From positions 2,551,899 through 2,615,898 of the forward strand of contig OZ022590.1 of NCBI GenBank assembly GCA_963669155.1: a stretch of DNA of 64,000 nt. The letters are read 5' to 3'. This document shows positions 35,366-47,544 of this stretch, one piece after another (position 1 is the stretch's first letter; each line of letters opens with the position of its first letter). Source of the stretch: Arbacia lixula (lineage: Eukaryota > Echinodermata > Echinoidea > Arbacioida > Arbaciidae). The notes under the pieces were generated by a model. It was not told the origin of the DNA and did no database searches. It worked only from the letters and a program-made list of their open reading frames with translations. A program made the position numbers and the translations under genes.

Positions 35366-38300
35366 CCACACACACGATTTATATCTGTCTAGTACAGTAA
35401 CTCTCTCTCTTTCACTTCCTTTCTTTTCCGCCTTTTCTCTGAATTTTTGATTGACCGTTGACAATAGGCCTATTAATTCACTTGACATGCATGCTATGCA
35501 TTCGTTCAATCTAAGAAAAGGTACGTTTTGGGAAATGTTAGAAATGTGGACAATATAGTAGGAAGAACTCAATAAATAAGTTGTGATCAACTTCATCATA
35601 ATCATGGTGTATAGCCCTAACATAACACCAACACCAACACCAAACTTAAAATTAAGCTTTCGTTATTCTAAGGGAGTAGTATTTGTGACTTATGAAATTG
35701 CAAGTGATATGCTCTAGCAGCAGATTAAACCGCGTTCAGCAAACGGCATTTTATATCATCCCAAACATTAGGAGCAGGAAGTAGGTACGTCACAATTTTG
35801 AGGTCAAATCGGGTGCTATCGCAAGTGTCGGTGTTAACACTAACACCAGTCCTAAACCACAAATGAAATCACTCATTAACGAGGTCACTTTAGCATGATT
35901 ATATAACGCATGTACCAGCGCGTTCCTTGCATTAGAAAACCACATGATATCAGGAAAACAACAAGCATGCTAATTATCGGTTATGACCTGAGTGCCGGAA
36001 GAAACCTCGATATCACTTCCGGTTATGCAGTGGTACCAGCTGTGATCGATGTAGCGGGACACGTTTTCATCACGTGAAAACCAGCAGAGTCCATATAGAC
36101 AATTATTTTCTATATAGGTCAAAAAAGAGATAGGCTATTTAGTCAAAGTAGACCTACCTATCTATTTCGACATCAATTCATGTCATTATAAAATATATAT
36201 AATATTGTAGTAAAATATTATTACATGCCATGCTTCATTAAAAATCTGCTACAGCACAAATTATGGTATGCGATCGAACACTGTAATTTGTTTGCAACAC
36301 AATAATATATGCTGCCCACGCAACACTACAATATAGAAAGTAGGTCAAAATTGCAGCATTATACACCTGTACACAATCATGTTGGCACAAAGAATTTCAA
36401 TTATATATATAATATACCAGTATTACGAGAACATGGCACCATAGTGATTGTCATAATGATAACGCAGCTTTTCATTGATATGTACCGCAGGGAGCTTTGT
36501 ACAATTTTTTTTTTCTCCAGAAGGACGTCATTGAGTTGTATATTAATCTCTTGTTATGGTTATCATCATCGGTTTCATCACCAGTTTCTTCTTTATCATC
36601 AACGTCAGCAGCAGCAGCTTTATCATCGTCATCATCGTCATCACTACCACCATCACCGTCATCACCATTAACTTCTCCTTCCCCTTCATCATCATTAAAA
36701 TTATGTGATAATGATAATAAATTATGGGTATTTATGCACGCTATACACCAGAGGTATACCATATAGCGCTTACAATCTTCAAATAATACAATATGAATTA
36801 AAAGGAATAGAGAAAGTTTACTGACAAAAGAGCTATGTTTTAAGTGTTCCTTAAAAAATTATAATGATAAACATTCTCTTATATTACATGGGAGACTATT
36901 CCATGTTTTTGGAGCTAATATACTGAAACTCTTGTCATCAATTGATGGCACGCTTTTCCGAATTTCAGGAGAATTTTATCTGACATTGAACGTAGTGTTC
37001 GTACAGGTACATGAGGAAACTATGTCTTGGAGGAACAGAGGAACAGAGTGGGAGAGAATCTTATACATGTACATGCAAAATTTGAAGCAAATTATGCGAC
37101 CTTGATCATTACAGATTCTGTTGGCGCAGCGCTGTGCGGTTGGTTCTCAGCCCAATCACCTGGATCTGTCTATTCGGCGCATGCACGATCGTTTTTGTCC
37201 TCATCAACAATGTCAACGACCAACCCCACAGGGCGACCCCAAGGAAGTATTCCGATGGTCTTCAAGGTACGTCACACAATACATACTATTAGGGGGCTCT
37301 TCGTTCTTTCAAAGGTTCCTTATTCAAAACGTTCGTAATGCCAAAGTTTCATTATTCCAAAGATTCGTTATTTCAATGGTTCGTTATTCCAAAATGTCGT
37401 TATCCAAATGGTGCATTATTCCAAAGGTTCGCTATTCCAAAGATTCGTTATTTTAAAGGTTCGTTATTCTCAAAGTTCGTTATTTCAAAGATTCGAAATT
37501 CCAAAGGTTCGTTATTCCAAAGGTTCGTTACTCCAAAAGTTGGTTATTCTAAAGATTCGCTATTTAAAAGGTTTGTTTGTCCACTGGCTTGTTATTTTGA
37601 ATATTTTTTCTTTATTCCGAAGGTTATTCCAAAAGGTCTTTATTCCGATTACACACACATGACACAAGTATTCTATTGAACTTTCAAAATGATTTATAAC
37701 TTGAGTCGTATAAAAAGAAAACAATAATTCCTCTTGACCTATCATGACAATGTGCTCTTACCCAAACGGAATCCGATCGCGGAGATTACGAAACGTAACC
37801 CTTTTTATACCTTCGATTATTTTCGCATTCGTGAAGTTTGTAGGTCACGGTTTTCTTGATGTCTCGGAACGGAGTTATTGCGTGCTAGATATACTGCTGT
37901 TATAAGGGATAGAATTGTGTGTGAATTGCTTGAGCAGAAATGCCGTAGCAAGAGTTAAAATCTGGTTCGTGCACATCTTCTCGACAGCTTGGAGTTTCAA
38001 CAAACTAGGAGAGCGAGGGCCGGGTAGGAAGTTTTACAATGGTACGATCTACCACGACCACCAACATCACCACCATCACCATCACCACCATCACCACCAT
38101 CACCACCACCATCACCATCACCACGACCAAGATCAGGAAGATTATAACCAGAGTCACGGACAGGACGGGTCGGACGTAGAGGGCGATGTTCATTCATTGG
38201 GCGCCCAGTCGACACCGCCGAACGAGGAAGGGTTACAGAACACACAGACATCGGATAGCAGCAGTTGGGCAGATCATGGTAGGCGCGCGATGAATTACAT

Positions 38301-41300
38301 TTTCAATTTTCAATTGAATTTGTCAAAAAAATAAACGAAAGAAAATGTGATTAACACAATTAATTCGTGAAAGAAAAATAATTGTGACGGGGTCCACAAA
38401 GAAGCACGGCTTGTAAATATTGGACCCCGTACGAAGATAAATAAAATTATGACATTTTCTAACTGTATTTACAAATAACAACAACAATATGTTTGGATTA
38501 TTACGGTTTCTTGTACTGTTAGAGTATTGCAGTATTTACATATAACAGAACAATACATTTGTAATTACTATGGTCTGGTTCTTGATGTATGTTTACGTTT
38601 GTACAGCGTTAGTAAAGGGAAAGGGGTGGAGGGGGATGATTGACTGCTCCATAAACAAACAGGGTGGAGGGGGAGGGTAGGGGAAGGAGAAAGGAAAAGA
38701 GAGAGGGGGTGAGGTGACAAACTACTTTGGGTCATCTCACTGCGCGTACAATGAAAATATCCACACAAAAAAAAAACAAGAAAAAAAAGTGAAAGAGAAT
38801 GAAAAGGAGAGAGAAAACTAAGTGCTGGAAATTACTTGAAAGCTAATGCAAGATTTTAAAAAAAAAATGAATTTAAGGGGGAAAAGTGAGAGATAAGAAA
38901 CACACTAAGAACATAGGAATAGTGTAAGTGTGAAAATGGTAATGAGAAATAGAGACAGAGATAGAGAGAGACAGAGAGAGAGAGAGAGAGAAAAGGAAGA
39001 GAAAGAGAGAGAAAGAGAGATGCAGACAGAAGGAATAAGGGGAGAAGAAGAGACAAATAGAGAGACAGAGAGAGAGAATGAGAGAGATAGAGAGAGAGAG
39101 ATGCAGTCAGAAGGAAGAAGGAGGGAAAAGAGAGAGACAGAGAGAGAGACAGGGAGACAGACAGACAGAAAGACAGATGCAGTCAGAAGGAAGAAGGGTA
39201 GTGGAAGAGAAAGAGAGAAAGAAGTCGGTAAGGTTTATCAAAATATGATTGATTGCATTGTCTGATTTGTTTACTTTCAAATCTTATATTAGAGGAGCCG
39301 GAAGTTATACCCGGGGTCACGTGTCGACTCGGACTCAGAAAAGGTGAGGTCAAACGTAATCTTTAAACATAATTTTGTATTTTCACGTAAGTGCAGCCAA
39401 TCATTTAGAACCTTAATCATTTAATCCATCTTCACGCTGTGTTATAAAGGTATCTAGGACGGTGCAATTTTTATTTTCAAAAATTATTTTATGTTTCATG
39501 TTTCCTGCGATGAATAAATGTTGAATTGTCAATTATGAATACAATTAATTCAATTGAAAGGGTTTCACAAGTTTTGTGTGTACATGGTGTACGGGTACGT
39601 TATCATGCTCGTCATATATTTTGTCATATTGTTATCTTTATTACATATATCATGAGTAGTATCAAAATGTAGGCCTATCTCCTTTTTGTCATACATACAG
39701 ACCTTAACAGGCGATATCGAATAAATACTGAGAATATCGATCTGCGCTCCGTTGAGCAATTGATATTCGGATCTGCGCGAAACCAAGTCGTATTCTACGT
39801 GGACCGCATGCGCGCAATCCTCGACTCGATTCATAAATTCCCGTCCAGTCGTTTCATCAATCACGATGTCTACAGAAGGGAGAACGAGAAGGGGGTGGAG
39901 ATGGGAAATTATACATACTACGCGGGTGGACACTGGAGACCGACTGATTGCGAGCCTAGGTGGAAGGTTGGTGCATATGCTCAGTAGAAATACATGTATT
40001 GACCTTCAAGTGGTAATCCTGTGTTATAATATTCACCCCGTATGTTGGTGCATACACGATCAATTGCAATACATTAAAACAGATATTACAACAAACCCAC
40101 ATACACTCCATAACATATTTTTAGGTATGATATAAGGACAATCATATATATATATATATATATTAATAATTGTATTGAATTTATTTCCGATCAAAAAGTG
40201 AACAATCCATAAATGTAAATCAACATGGAATTAGCACATGGTTGGATAACCCGACTCAGCTATGTCGACGTTCTTCTGGGGGTTCTGGGGTTCAAGTGTT
40301 GGAAGATTTAGAATGAATAATTATCCAAAATTTCTGGCTGGTCCCACCAACAGGTGGCCATTGTGATACCCTTCCGAGCTCGCCACGCCCATCTCGCCAT
40401 CCTCATCCGCAACCTTGTCCCCCTTCTCAAACAACAGAAGCTGGAGTTTAGGATATTCGTTGCCGAACAGGTATACACTGACGTCGTATTTACTAGTTCA
40501 TGTCAAATAGCAAAGGTCATGTTGTTATAATTAAGCTTTACCAAGAAAGCATGGGCCCTGTTTCACCAAGATGTGCGTAAGTTACGCACGATTACACGCA
40601 CGACTGGTAATCCGTTCTAGTGCTAAATGGGATACCCCACTTTGTTCCTGTTATAATAGTGGGATTTAATTTCCAAAAATCCTAATCAAATTTGACAAAT
40701 CATAAACTTTGTGTTCAGACGCTTGCTAACAACAAGAATTTACATGTACAAAGATCAGATTTCTCAACTTTAGCTGATGGGAATCAAAATCATTGAGAAT
40801 CTGCATGATTTAGCAAAAGAAAGGTTCTTAGTGCACGTAGTGTAAGAATAGCTTGGTGAAACATCCCCCTGGTATCAGACTTAATTCTCATGATTTTGTA
40901 ATGCTAATCAGTGGGTTATTGGCTGGAGGATATCCATGATGTCTCTCGGAGAATAGCCGGGTCTTCAGGGAGTCACGATAAATTCAAACAGTCATGGTCG
41001 ATTCTTTTTTAACCCTTTTCAGTCTCCAACACGTTTCAGAGTTTTCTCCACGACACAAAATGAATTGCTTAAGTTTGGTTTCAGAACAGACCGATTTAGC
41101 ATTAATACAGGGATATGACAAAGAATCAATGACTTAGCCAGGCGACAACGTGCAATTTTGCCATTCATGAATCTTGCCGAGGCATTTGATTGTCCATTAT
41201 ATATTTTTCATACGTAAACGAATACGTGTCTACTAATTTGGTGAAAGGGGAATATTAGTCAAAAGTAACCCAAGGAGAAAAGTCATAACCATTGTAAAAT

Positions 41301-43044
41301 CATGTCCCTGTTTCGGTTAAAGTCTACATGCATGGGATAGCAATGAAGCTTTTAATAAAAAAAACTTTTAAAAAGTCACATGTGTCAGTTATATAGGGTG
41401 GTTGTGAAAGAAGATTTTCACGAAATGTGTTTATGGCGTATGTTTAAGTTATTTTGTTGCTTGATCATCCATTGCCTAAACCTCTCACACCTATTCTGAC
41501 ACTTTTCTTCAATAAAAAGTTGTGCTATTTTGCTTAGGGGGACACTTACTTATTTTGCTGTGTTAACTTTGTGTCCACAAACTGTAGGCTAATAACGTAA
41601 TCTTCAACCGAGGCCTGATGAAGAACATTGGCTACATAGAGGCCACAAGGTTTGGCCGGTGGGACTGTGTGGTGTTCCATGACATCGATCAGGTCCCCAT
41701 GAGGGGGGCAAACTACTACGGCTGTGACGGCATGCCCAGACACTTCTGCGCACGCCCAGAAGAAATGGGTTTCAAGTAGGTCACGTGACGTCTTATAACG
41801 CCACTGAAATTGGTGCGATTTTGCCACGATTCTGAAGTCGTAAGGGCCTACAACTGGTAACATGACGTCACCTTCTTGCATGAATCCGATGATCGGGTCC
41901 TGCATGCAATTCAGCCAGTCAAAGGGTCGTATGACTGATCGGATCGGAACGTTTCCAGTGGCTTTTAGATTGATTTCTTTTGTTTCATATCCCGGTAAAG
42001 TCAAATGATATGAAAATGGGAATGTTTATGTATTAACGGATTAATTCATTTTCATACTTTAAGAAGAATTGTGAATAATATTAGTATATAAAGAGTTTGT
42101 TTTCAAAAAGAACTAAATTCACTTTAAAAAAAAAAACAGGAAAAAGAAAAAAAAATCGTAATCTGACTTTGTATAGGTGCCCACAGGAAATTGATTATAT
42201 GACATTAGTTGGTCTTGCTCCTTTAAGTACTCTTAATTCGTACTCTATCAAAAGTTTTAATGCTTGTTACTGTGCTGATACTAATAGCTCAATTTTTAAG
42301 AAACATGAGTTTAGGCCCCTTTGGAAACAAACTCTTCATATAAAAACTGACTCTTTCCAGACCGGCCTACCAGCTCCTGTTCGGGGGCGTTGTCGGGGTG
42401 ACGGCTGAGCAGATGGACCTATCCAACGGCTACTCCAACTTCTACTGGGGGTGGGGCGGTGAGGACGATGATCTGTTGAAGCGACTCTACCACACGGGCG
42501 CCAAGCCGACCAGGGATCTGCGCGAGGGCTTTTACCGCACGCTCAACCACACCAAGAAAACGAAAGACGAAATGTGCGAGGAAGTGTAAGGACACACATT
42601 ACGTATGTGTCACATACCATTACCGTTGCGTCACATCATTATGTCATATCACATCATTGCGTCACACCATTGCATTATATCGCTGCATTTCATCGTTGCG
42701 TCACATCATTGTGTCACATCGTCACAACATTGTACACACCATTGCATTACATCATTGCCTCACATCATTGCGTCCTGTCGCTGCGTCACATCGTTGCGTC
42801 ACATCATTGGGTCACGTCGGTGCGTCAATCTATCAATCTCCATGAAAATAAATGAGTCAGTCCACATCAGCTTTAGTATGGATGCGATGCGATTCAAATG
42901 TTTCGTGTTATTTGTTTTCATTTAAATCGATAAATGGACGCCTTCCTTTGTTGATCGTTACTCTGTTTTATTGCATTGCATTTCCGTTGACTGATTACGC
43001 TGTGTTTTATCCTCTCTCACACTCCGACCTTCCCTTTTTTCTTG

Positions 43045-43102
<58 letters not shown>

Positions 43103-43421
43103 ACTCTATCTCTTTATTTCTCTCTATGTGTCTCTCCGTATATAATATCGTGAAAGATGGGAGATAATTACAATATATTTATATAGACATTCATATATTT
43201 CCTCTCTTTATACACGATCTAGATTTTGTCTGCTCGAAACATACGACAGGCGCATGAAATGGGACGGAATTAACAACACCACGTACCCATCAAGCACCTT
43301 AAAGATCTCTCTTCTCTACACTCACATCCTGGTGGACGTACGACCAATGGAGTGGAATTCTGACTACCAACCATGCCGAAGAGATGCTGATAGTGGCGAG
43401 GATGACGAAAGCGTCAGATGA
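34075..43421 (+). CDS. beta-1,4-galactosyltransferase family enzyme (GT7), predicted GalNAc-type, 489 aa
   Basis: Exons: 34075-34082, 37115-37266, 37988-38278, 39293-39343, 39701-39966, 40354-40470, 41588-41775, 42361-42585, 43250-43421; phases agree and the total is 1470 nt. Type II Golgi topology: short basic tail, signal anchor about residues 12-34 (ending TIVFVLINNV), then stem. The stem has 20 consecutive His (80-99) coded by a CAY repeat, followed by an acidic Ser/Gln-rich stretch. The catalytic domain has KVAIVIPFRAR, FNRG (301-304), the metal-binding HDID (326-329), and the hallmark WGWGGEDDD (387-395). The C-terminal metal-ligand His aligns with His421 (TLNHTK). Leu364 (QLLFGG) aligns with human B4GALT1 Tyr289. 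Leu or Ile there is known to allow UDP-GalNAc, so a beta4-GalNAc-transferase is likely. N-glycosylation sites: NGT, NYT, NTT. AATAAA at 43852 is a possible poly(A) signal. Confidence 0.92.
34430..34620. repeat. GA-rich tract in intron 1 of the glycosyltransferase gene
   Basis: GAGAGG-type purine repeats on the plus strand. The 3-kb intron (34083-37114) also holds a (CT)n/(CA)n tract at 35250-35375 and a TCATCA-rich stretch near 36560-36690. I saw no other gene in it. Confidence 0.85.
37300..37640. repeat. 16-bp-type minisatellite in intron 2 of the glycosyltransferase gene
   Basis: About 18 degenerate copies of TTATTCCAAAGGTTCG. Frames stay open by periodicity; they are not coding. Confidence 0.9.
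38930..39230. repeat. GAGA/CAGA purine tract in intron 3 of the glycosyltransferase gene
   Basis: Dense AGAGAG and ACAGAC repeats with a duplicated GATGCAGWCAGAAGGA motif (about 39019, 39100 and 39177). Not coding. Confidence 0.9.
40555..40872. mobile_element. MITE family E, copy 1
   Basis: GGCCCTGTTTCACCAAGATG at the left and TAGCTTGGTGAAACATCCCC at the right form terminal inverted repeats. An inverted copy lies at 49440-49752. It is in intron 6 of the glycosyltransferase. Confidence 0.8.
42600..42830. repeat. CATCATTGCGTCA minisatellite in the last intron of the glycosyltransferase gene
   Basis: About 15 degenerate copies of CATCATTGCGTCACAT begin right after the exon-8 donor. A CT tract follows at 43050-43110. 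Confidence 0.9.
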
Positions 43422-43564
43422 TGATCGCCTTTTTTTATATAGCTAACACAGATAAGAATGTATCAGTTTAGCAATCTATCGGTTCGCTGTTGCAAAATGC
43501 GTATGAGTTCTGGCAGTGTTTGCCGACACGACCATACAAATAACACGCAGTTGAAAGTGCTTTA

Positions 43565-43668
43565 GGCCCGTGTGCACACAGTGAGGGTATATCAAATGAT
43601 GCGACAAGCATCGAGGCGTAGCCGAGTGCGTTTTGCATCATTGTATATCCTCACTGTGCGCCGCATCG
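43565..43668. repeat. inverted repeat past the glycosyltransferase stop
   Basis: CACAGTGAGGGTATATCAAA and TTGTATATCCTCACTGTGCG pair around GATGCGACAAGC...GCGTTTTGCATC. Likely a small MITE in the 3' UTR. Confidence 0.7.
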
Positions 43669-44429
43669 CCTCCATTTTACAAACTTAAAAGTATGTATTC
43701 TTTGTTTAAAAACAACAGGTCTAGGTATGAAAGGTTTCACCCACAATTCTGTAAAATCTGGGGGCAGTACTGGTACAGTTGTTACAGTATAACCAAGACA
43801 ATTCGAGAGAGAACTGACCAGTTCATATTGTTCACCCCGATTAGGGGATCAAATAAAATGGAACGTTTGGGAGGAGCCGCTATTTGGGACAAACGTTAAA
43901 ACCCCTTTCAAATTCGCACCGATGTTTCTTGAAATTGGAGAGTCATTAGAAAATTAGTATCACAGAAGGCGACGTTACTGGAAGCTATCTGTGACTTCAC
44001 CATCTACGTAAGACCTACATTTTGCTTTCCAATCGATCCTTCCTTCATACCCATCAAGCTGCAATGTTAGTTTTGAATGCAATATCGAGTTCGTGCAACT
44101 TAACATCTTATGTGGGACTTCTGAAATATTTTATTTTATGTACAATCTCAATCATCTCGATCTTTTTGTTTAATCGTATTGTGTACATTTTACAATATTT
44201 TTACTTTTATATGGCGGTTTTATCTTCCATAATTGTTATTTGACTTTGTTTTCAGAATGCTTACTATTATTTTCATTTATTTCTTCTCATCTATATTGCG
44301 ATTTGAATACCTCAAAGCTACAGCTACATAATAATTGTTTTGTGTAAATGTTGATAAATATAGTATAAAATCATATCTTAACTTCCTTTTCTCCACACAA
44401 TTAGTTGGTCACATAATTGAAAGATAGAC

Positions 44430-44625
44430 TAGAAATAGAGAGAGAGGGGGTTGAGAGAGAGAGACTGCATAGAGAGAAAGGGGGGGGGAGGAGGGAGGGA
44501 CAGAGGGAGAAAGGCAAAAAGGGGGAGAAATAGACTAAAATGAGAGAAACAGAGAGAGAGAGAGAGAGAGAGATAGCGGCAGAGGTAGACAGGTAGATAC
44601 TAGATTATATAGAGAGAGAGGGAGT

Positions 44626-44691
<66 letters not shown>

Positions 44692-44842
44692 GTGAGAGAG
44701 AGAGAGAGGGAGAGAGAGAGAGAGAGAAAGGAGGAGAGAAAGAGGAGGAGAAAGACAAAAAAGAAGAAAGAGACTAAAATGAGAGAGAGAGATGGTGGCA
44801 GAGGTAGACAAGTAGACACTATATAATATATAGAGAGAAAGG

Positions 44843-44882
<40 letters not shown>

Positions 44883-44920
44883 GGGGGCAGTGAAGGGGAG
44901 AGACAGAGAGGGAGGGAGAA
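44430..44920. repeat. (GA)n-rich block
   Basis: Almost uninterrupted GAGA with an internal duplication (AGACTAAAATGAGAGA near 44532 and 44770). Confidence 0.95.
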
Positions 44921-45059
44921 GGGAAAAATATTTCATCAATAGGCTAAATGAGGAAAGTGAACGACGAGATTAAACGTGTTGGAGCACAGAATTTATTCCG
45001 CGAGACCAAAGAGGTGTTAGACAGGAGAAGAACCTCAAGCAAAATAAAGTCAAACATAC

Positions 45060-45690
45060 GTATGGATACTAAAGCGTGGTAATGAATTTCAAAAGCATTC
45101 CATAATCACTACAATACTTTGATGTCCCATGCTTAGCACCGACATTAATTTTAGCTGATGTTAACTTGGCATGCTTGGAAAGAAATATATTTGATTCCCT
45201 ATTTTGTCTCTCAAAGTTATGTTTCTTATCATATTCTTTGCAATTGTCAAAAGAGTTAAGGGTTACACCTCCAAAGATCCTGTACACGGCTCTCTTCTGA
45301 ATAGAGGTTATGAAATGATGATTGGATGGAGATATAATGTAATTGTCTTACTTACAAAATTGAAAGTTCTTCACTTTCCGCATTTTCCGGAATTGTGGGA
45401 TTATTACATCTTTAGCTGTGCCAGTATCATTATTATCACAGTTTGCGTGCATTTGCGTGCAGCTGAGATAGCTTTCTTGAAGAACCTGTTTTTTTTTTTT
45501 TGTTTGCTGATATCTGTTTTGTTCACAAAAGTATTCATGTTATCCAACAGAACTGGAGAAGCGAAATGAGACTTTACATATCTTTCGTTCTCTCTGAGAA
45601 TCTTGTTCATAATTGTTAAAACAAATGAAAAACACATGCTAAGAACACAATAAACTTTGGGCGGTGCCAAGCATGCATGAGTTCAAAGAA
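45060..45690. repeat. dispersed repeat G, copy 2
   Basis: Same orientation as 20190-20830, starting TATGGATACTAAAGCGTGGT. No coding sequence recognised. Confidence 0.75.
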
Positions 45691-47430
45691 AGTAGTGATA
45701 TCCGTCCTTACAGCACAAACCGATACCATGCCTTCTAGCGCTACTGTCGTAACATTTTATAGTACAACTCACATCTAATAATTATAAGCATGATAAGTAC
45801 ACACTATGATAGCGCCCCTAGATGTTGGTCATAATGTAGAGTAAGAGGATGTTAGGAGGTATTAAACAGTTTAGTGTGGAGGTCATCATTGGTTTAATGG
45901 CCCAGGCTTTAATGTGAATCAGGCCATGTTTCCTAGTCCTAATAACTACACAGGTTAGGAAATACCTGGGAAGGAAGGTTTAATTCATGTTATGATACAC
46001 CAAAAAGGTCTAAAGCGGGAAATTACACCAAACTATGTTAGTCTACTAGTCTAAGTTTGAAAAAGAAAAAAAAAACAAGTAAGTGGTCTGGGGCATGTTT
46101 CTGCATTAGAATGCCAGTGACATCTCACATCCTCAAAATCAAGTCCAAATTGACATGATTACATTGTTAACGAATGACCTTGCATGCCCTTTTCCTCTAA
46201 ATAATTCTTCATTTTTCAACATACATGTACTGTAAAGTATAAAAGCGCCATATTTTTTTTTTGTTTTTAAATAATGAAACGAGACATACTAATGGACAAG
46301 TATAAGGTGGTCTGCATTTGCAAATTCATACAAAGATATGAGCTGGTACATGCACGGTGACACTATAGGCCTTAAATTGTGACACCATCTATTCATAAGA
46401 AATTAGAGGCACCGCTCAAGAAAGCTCAGAGCACACCTACAATACACTAACATGTCAGAGACTTGCCTGAAATTGCCGCGTGTATGTGCTAACAAATGTA
46501 GATAATAGTAATTTATTTTAAAAAAAAAGAAGTGGGTGAGAAAAGAAATGGTAAAGAGAATATCAAAGAGAATGCCATGATAAGGTAAAGAATAGGAGAA
46601 GGAGGGAAAATCGCATTGCAAAAGGAATGACCCTACCCACTCCAGGAATCGAACCGTGGGTCGCGCATTCCTAATAAGCCCGCCTCACACTGTGCGATTA
46701 CCTGCGATATCGCGTCGCATCGCGAGTGATTGCCTGTCAGCTTCTTAACCAATTCATCCACAAATCTCCCCATTCACTAAACACGTAATGCACGATAAGG
46801 GCTAGGAATGATCTAGAAATTGATATTCAAGCTGAAATATCGCCATGATCTCGACATCTGATTAAGAAATTGAGGTACAATCATGGAAAGCTAGTAGATT
46901 CAGCTACAACATACTCAAATTTCAGAGTAAAAGATCCAAATACAGGTGAGATACAGCTCCTAGAAGCTCGTCATGTCATTTCATGATTTTAAATAAACGC
47001 CTCGTCCATTGACGTAATACGTACATACGTCCGATTTTTACAGTGAAATTTACAATTACATTTACATTTAAAATGAAGGCAACTACTACCATAGAGCAAG
47101 GTCTCAGCTACCACATACTGAAATTTGGGAGACAATTGATTAAAGACTACTGAGATACTGTACCGAAAACAGGTAAAAAAGTTCATGACGTCATACATGA
47201 CAAACACGACTTTCGCCTAAGTGAAATCTCATTTTCCCAAATAAATTGAATCCCTTGTGGGTTTAATCATCAAGTAGGCCTATTATATAATAGAATATTT
47301 CCAATAATGACCAACTTTCAGGGGACCTTAAAGGTAGATTTATGGTCTCAAACGGTCATAGATGCTAGGGATGGTGACTATACGTCTTATGGTTTGCTTA
47401 ACCTAACGGTATTGGTTAAGGGCTTCGTTT
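45691..47430. other. intergenic between the two convergent glycosylation-type genes
   Basis: No exon seen. At 46620-46690 (minus) a B-box-like GGTTCGATTCCTGG marks a possible tRNA-derived SINE relic. TCACACTGTGCGATTACCTG near 46686 looks like a MITE end. Confidence 0.5.
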
Positions 47431-47436
47431 TTTATT
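47431..47436 (-). terminator. poly(A) signal AATAAA of the DUF1647-like gene
   Basis: Minus-strand AATAAA about 110 nt past the stop codon at 47545. Confidence 0.5.
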
Positions 47437-47544
47437 CAAATAACTGTCCATGTTAGGACTCACTAACCACACTGCGTCTTGTTTTGCTTATGGTTGCAGA
47501 TTAAGGTTATGAAGTTGAATATAGCTGATGATGCTAGGAATGCC

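Noticed and set aside
35132..35623. 163-aa minus frame
   Set aside because: Largely GA/CT and CA microsatellite translation within an intron.
37121..37679. Frames with repeated FQRFVIPK-type peptides
   Set aside because: Minisatellite in an intron. The true coding frame of the overlapping exon (37115-37266) is a different one, giving the signal anchor.
41546..42004. 152-aa minus-strand frame
   Set aside because: Shadow of glycosyltransferase exon 7 plus adjoining intron.
42574..42925. Frames rich in CITSLRHI-type repeats
   Set aside because: Translation of the CATCATTGCGTCA minisatellite in an intron.
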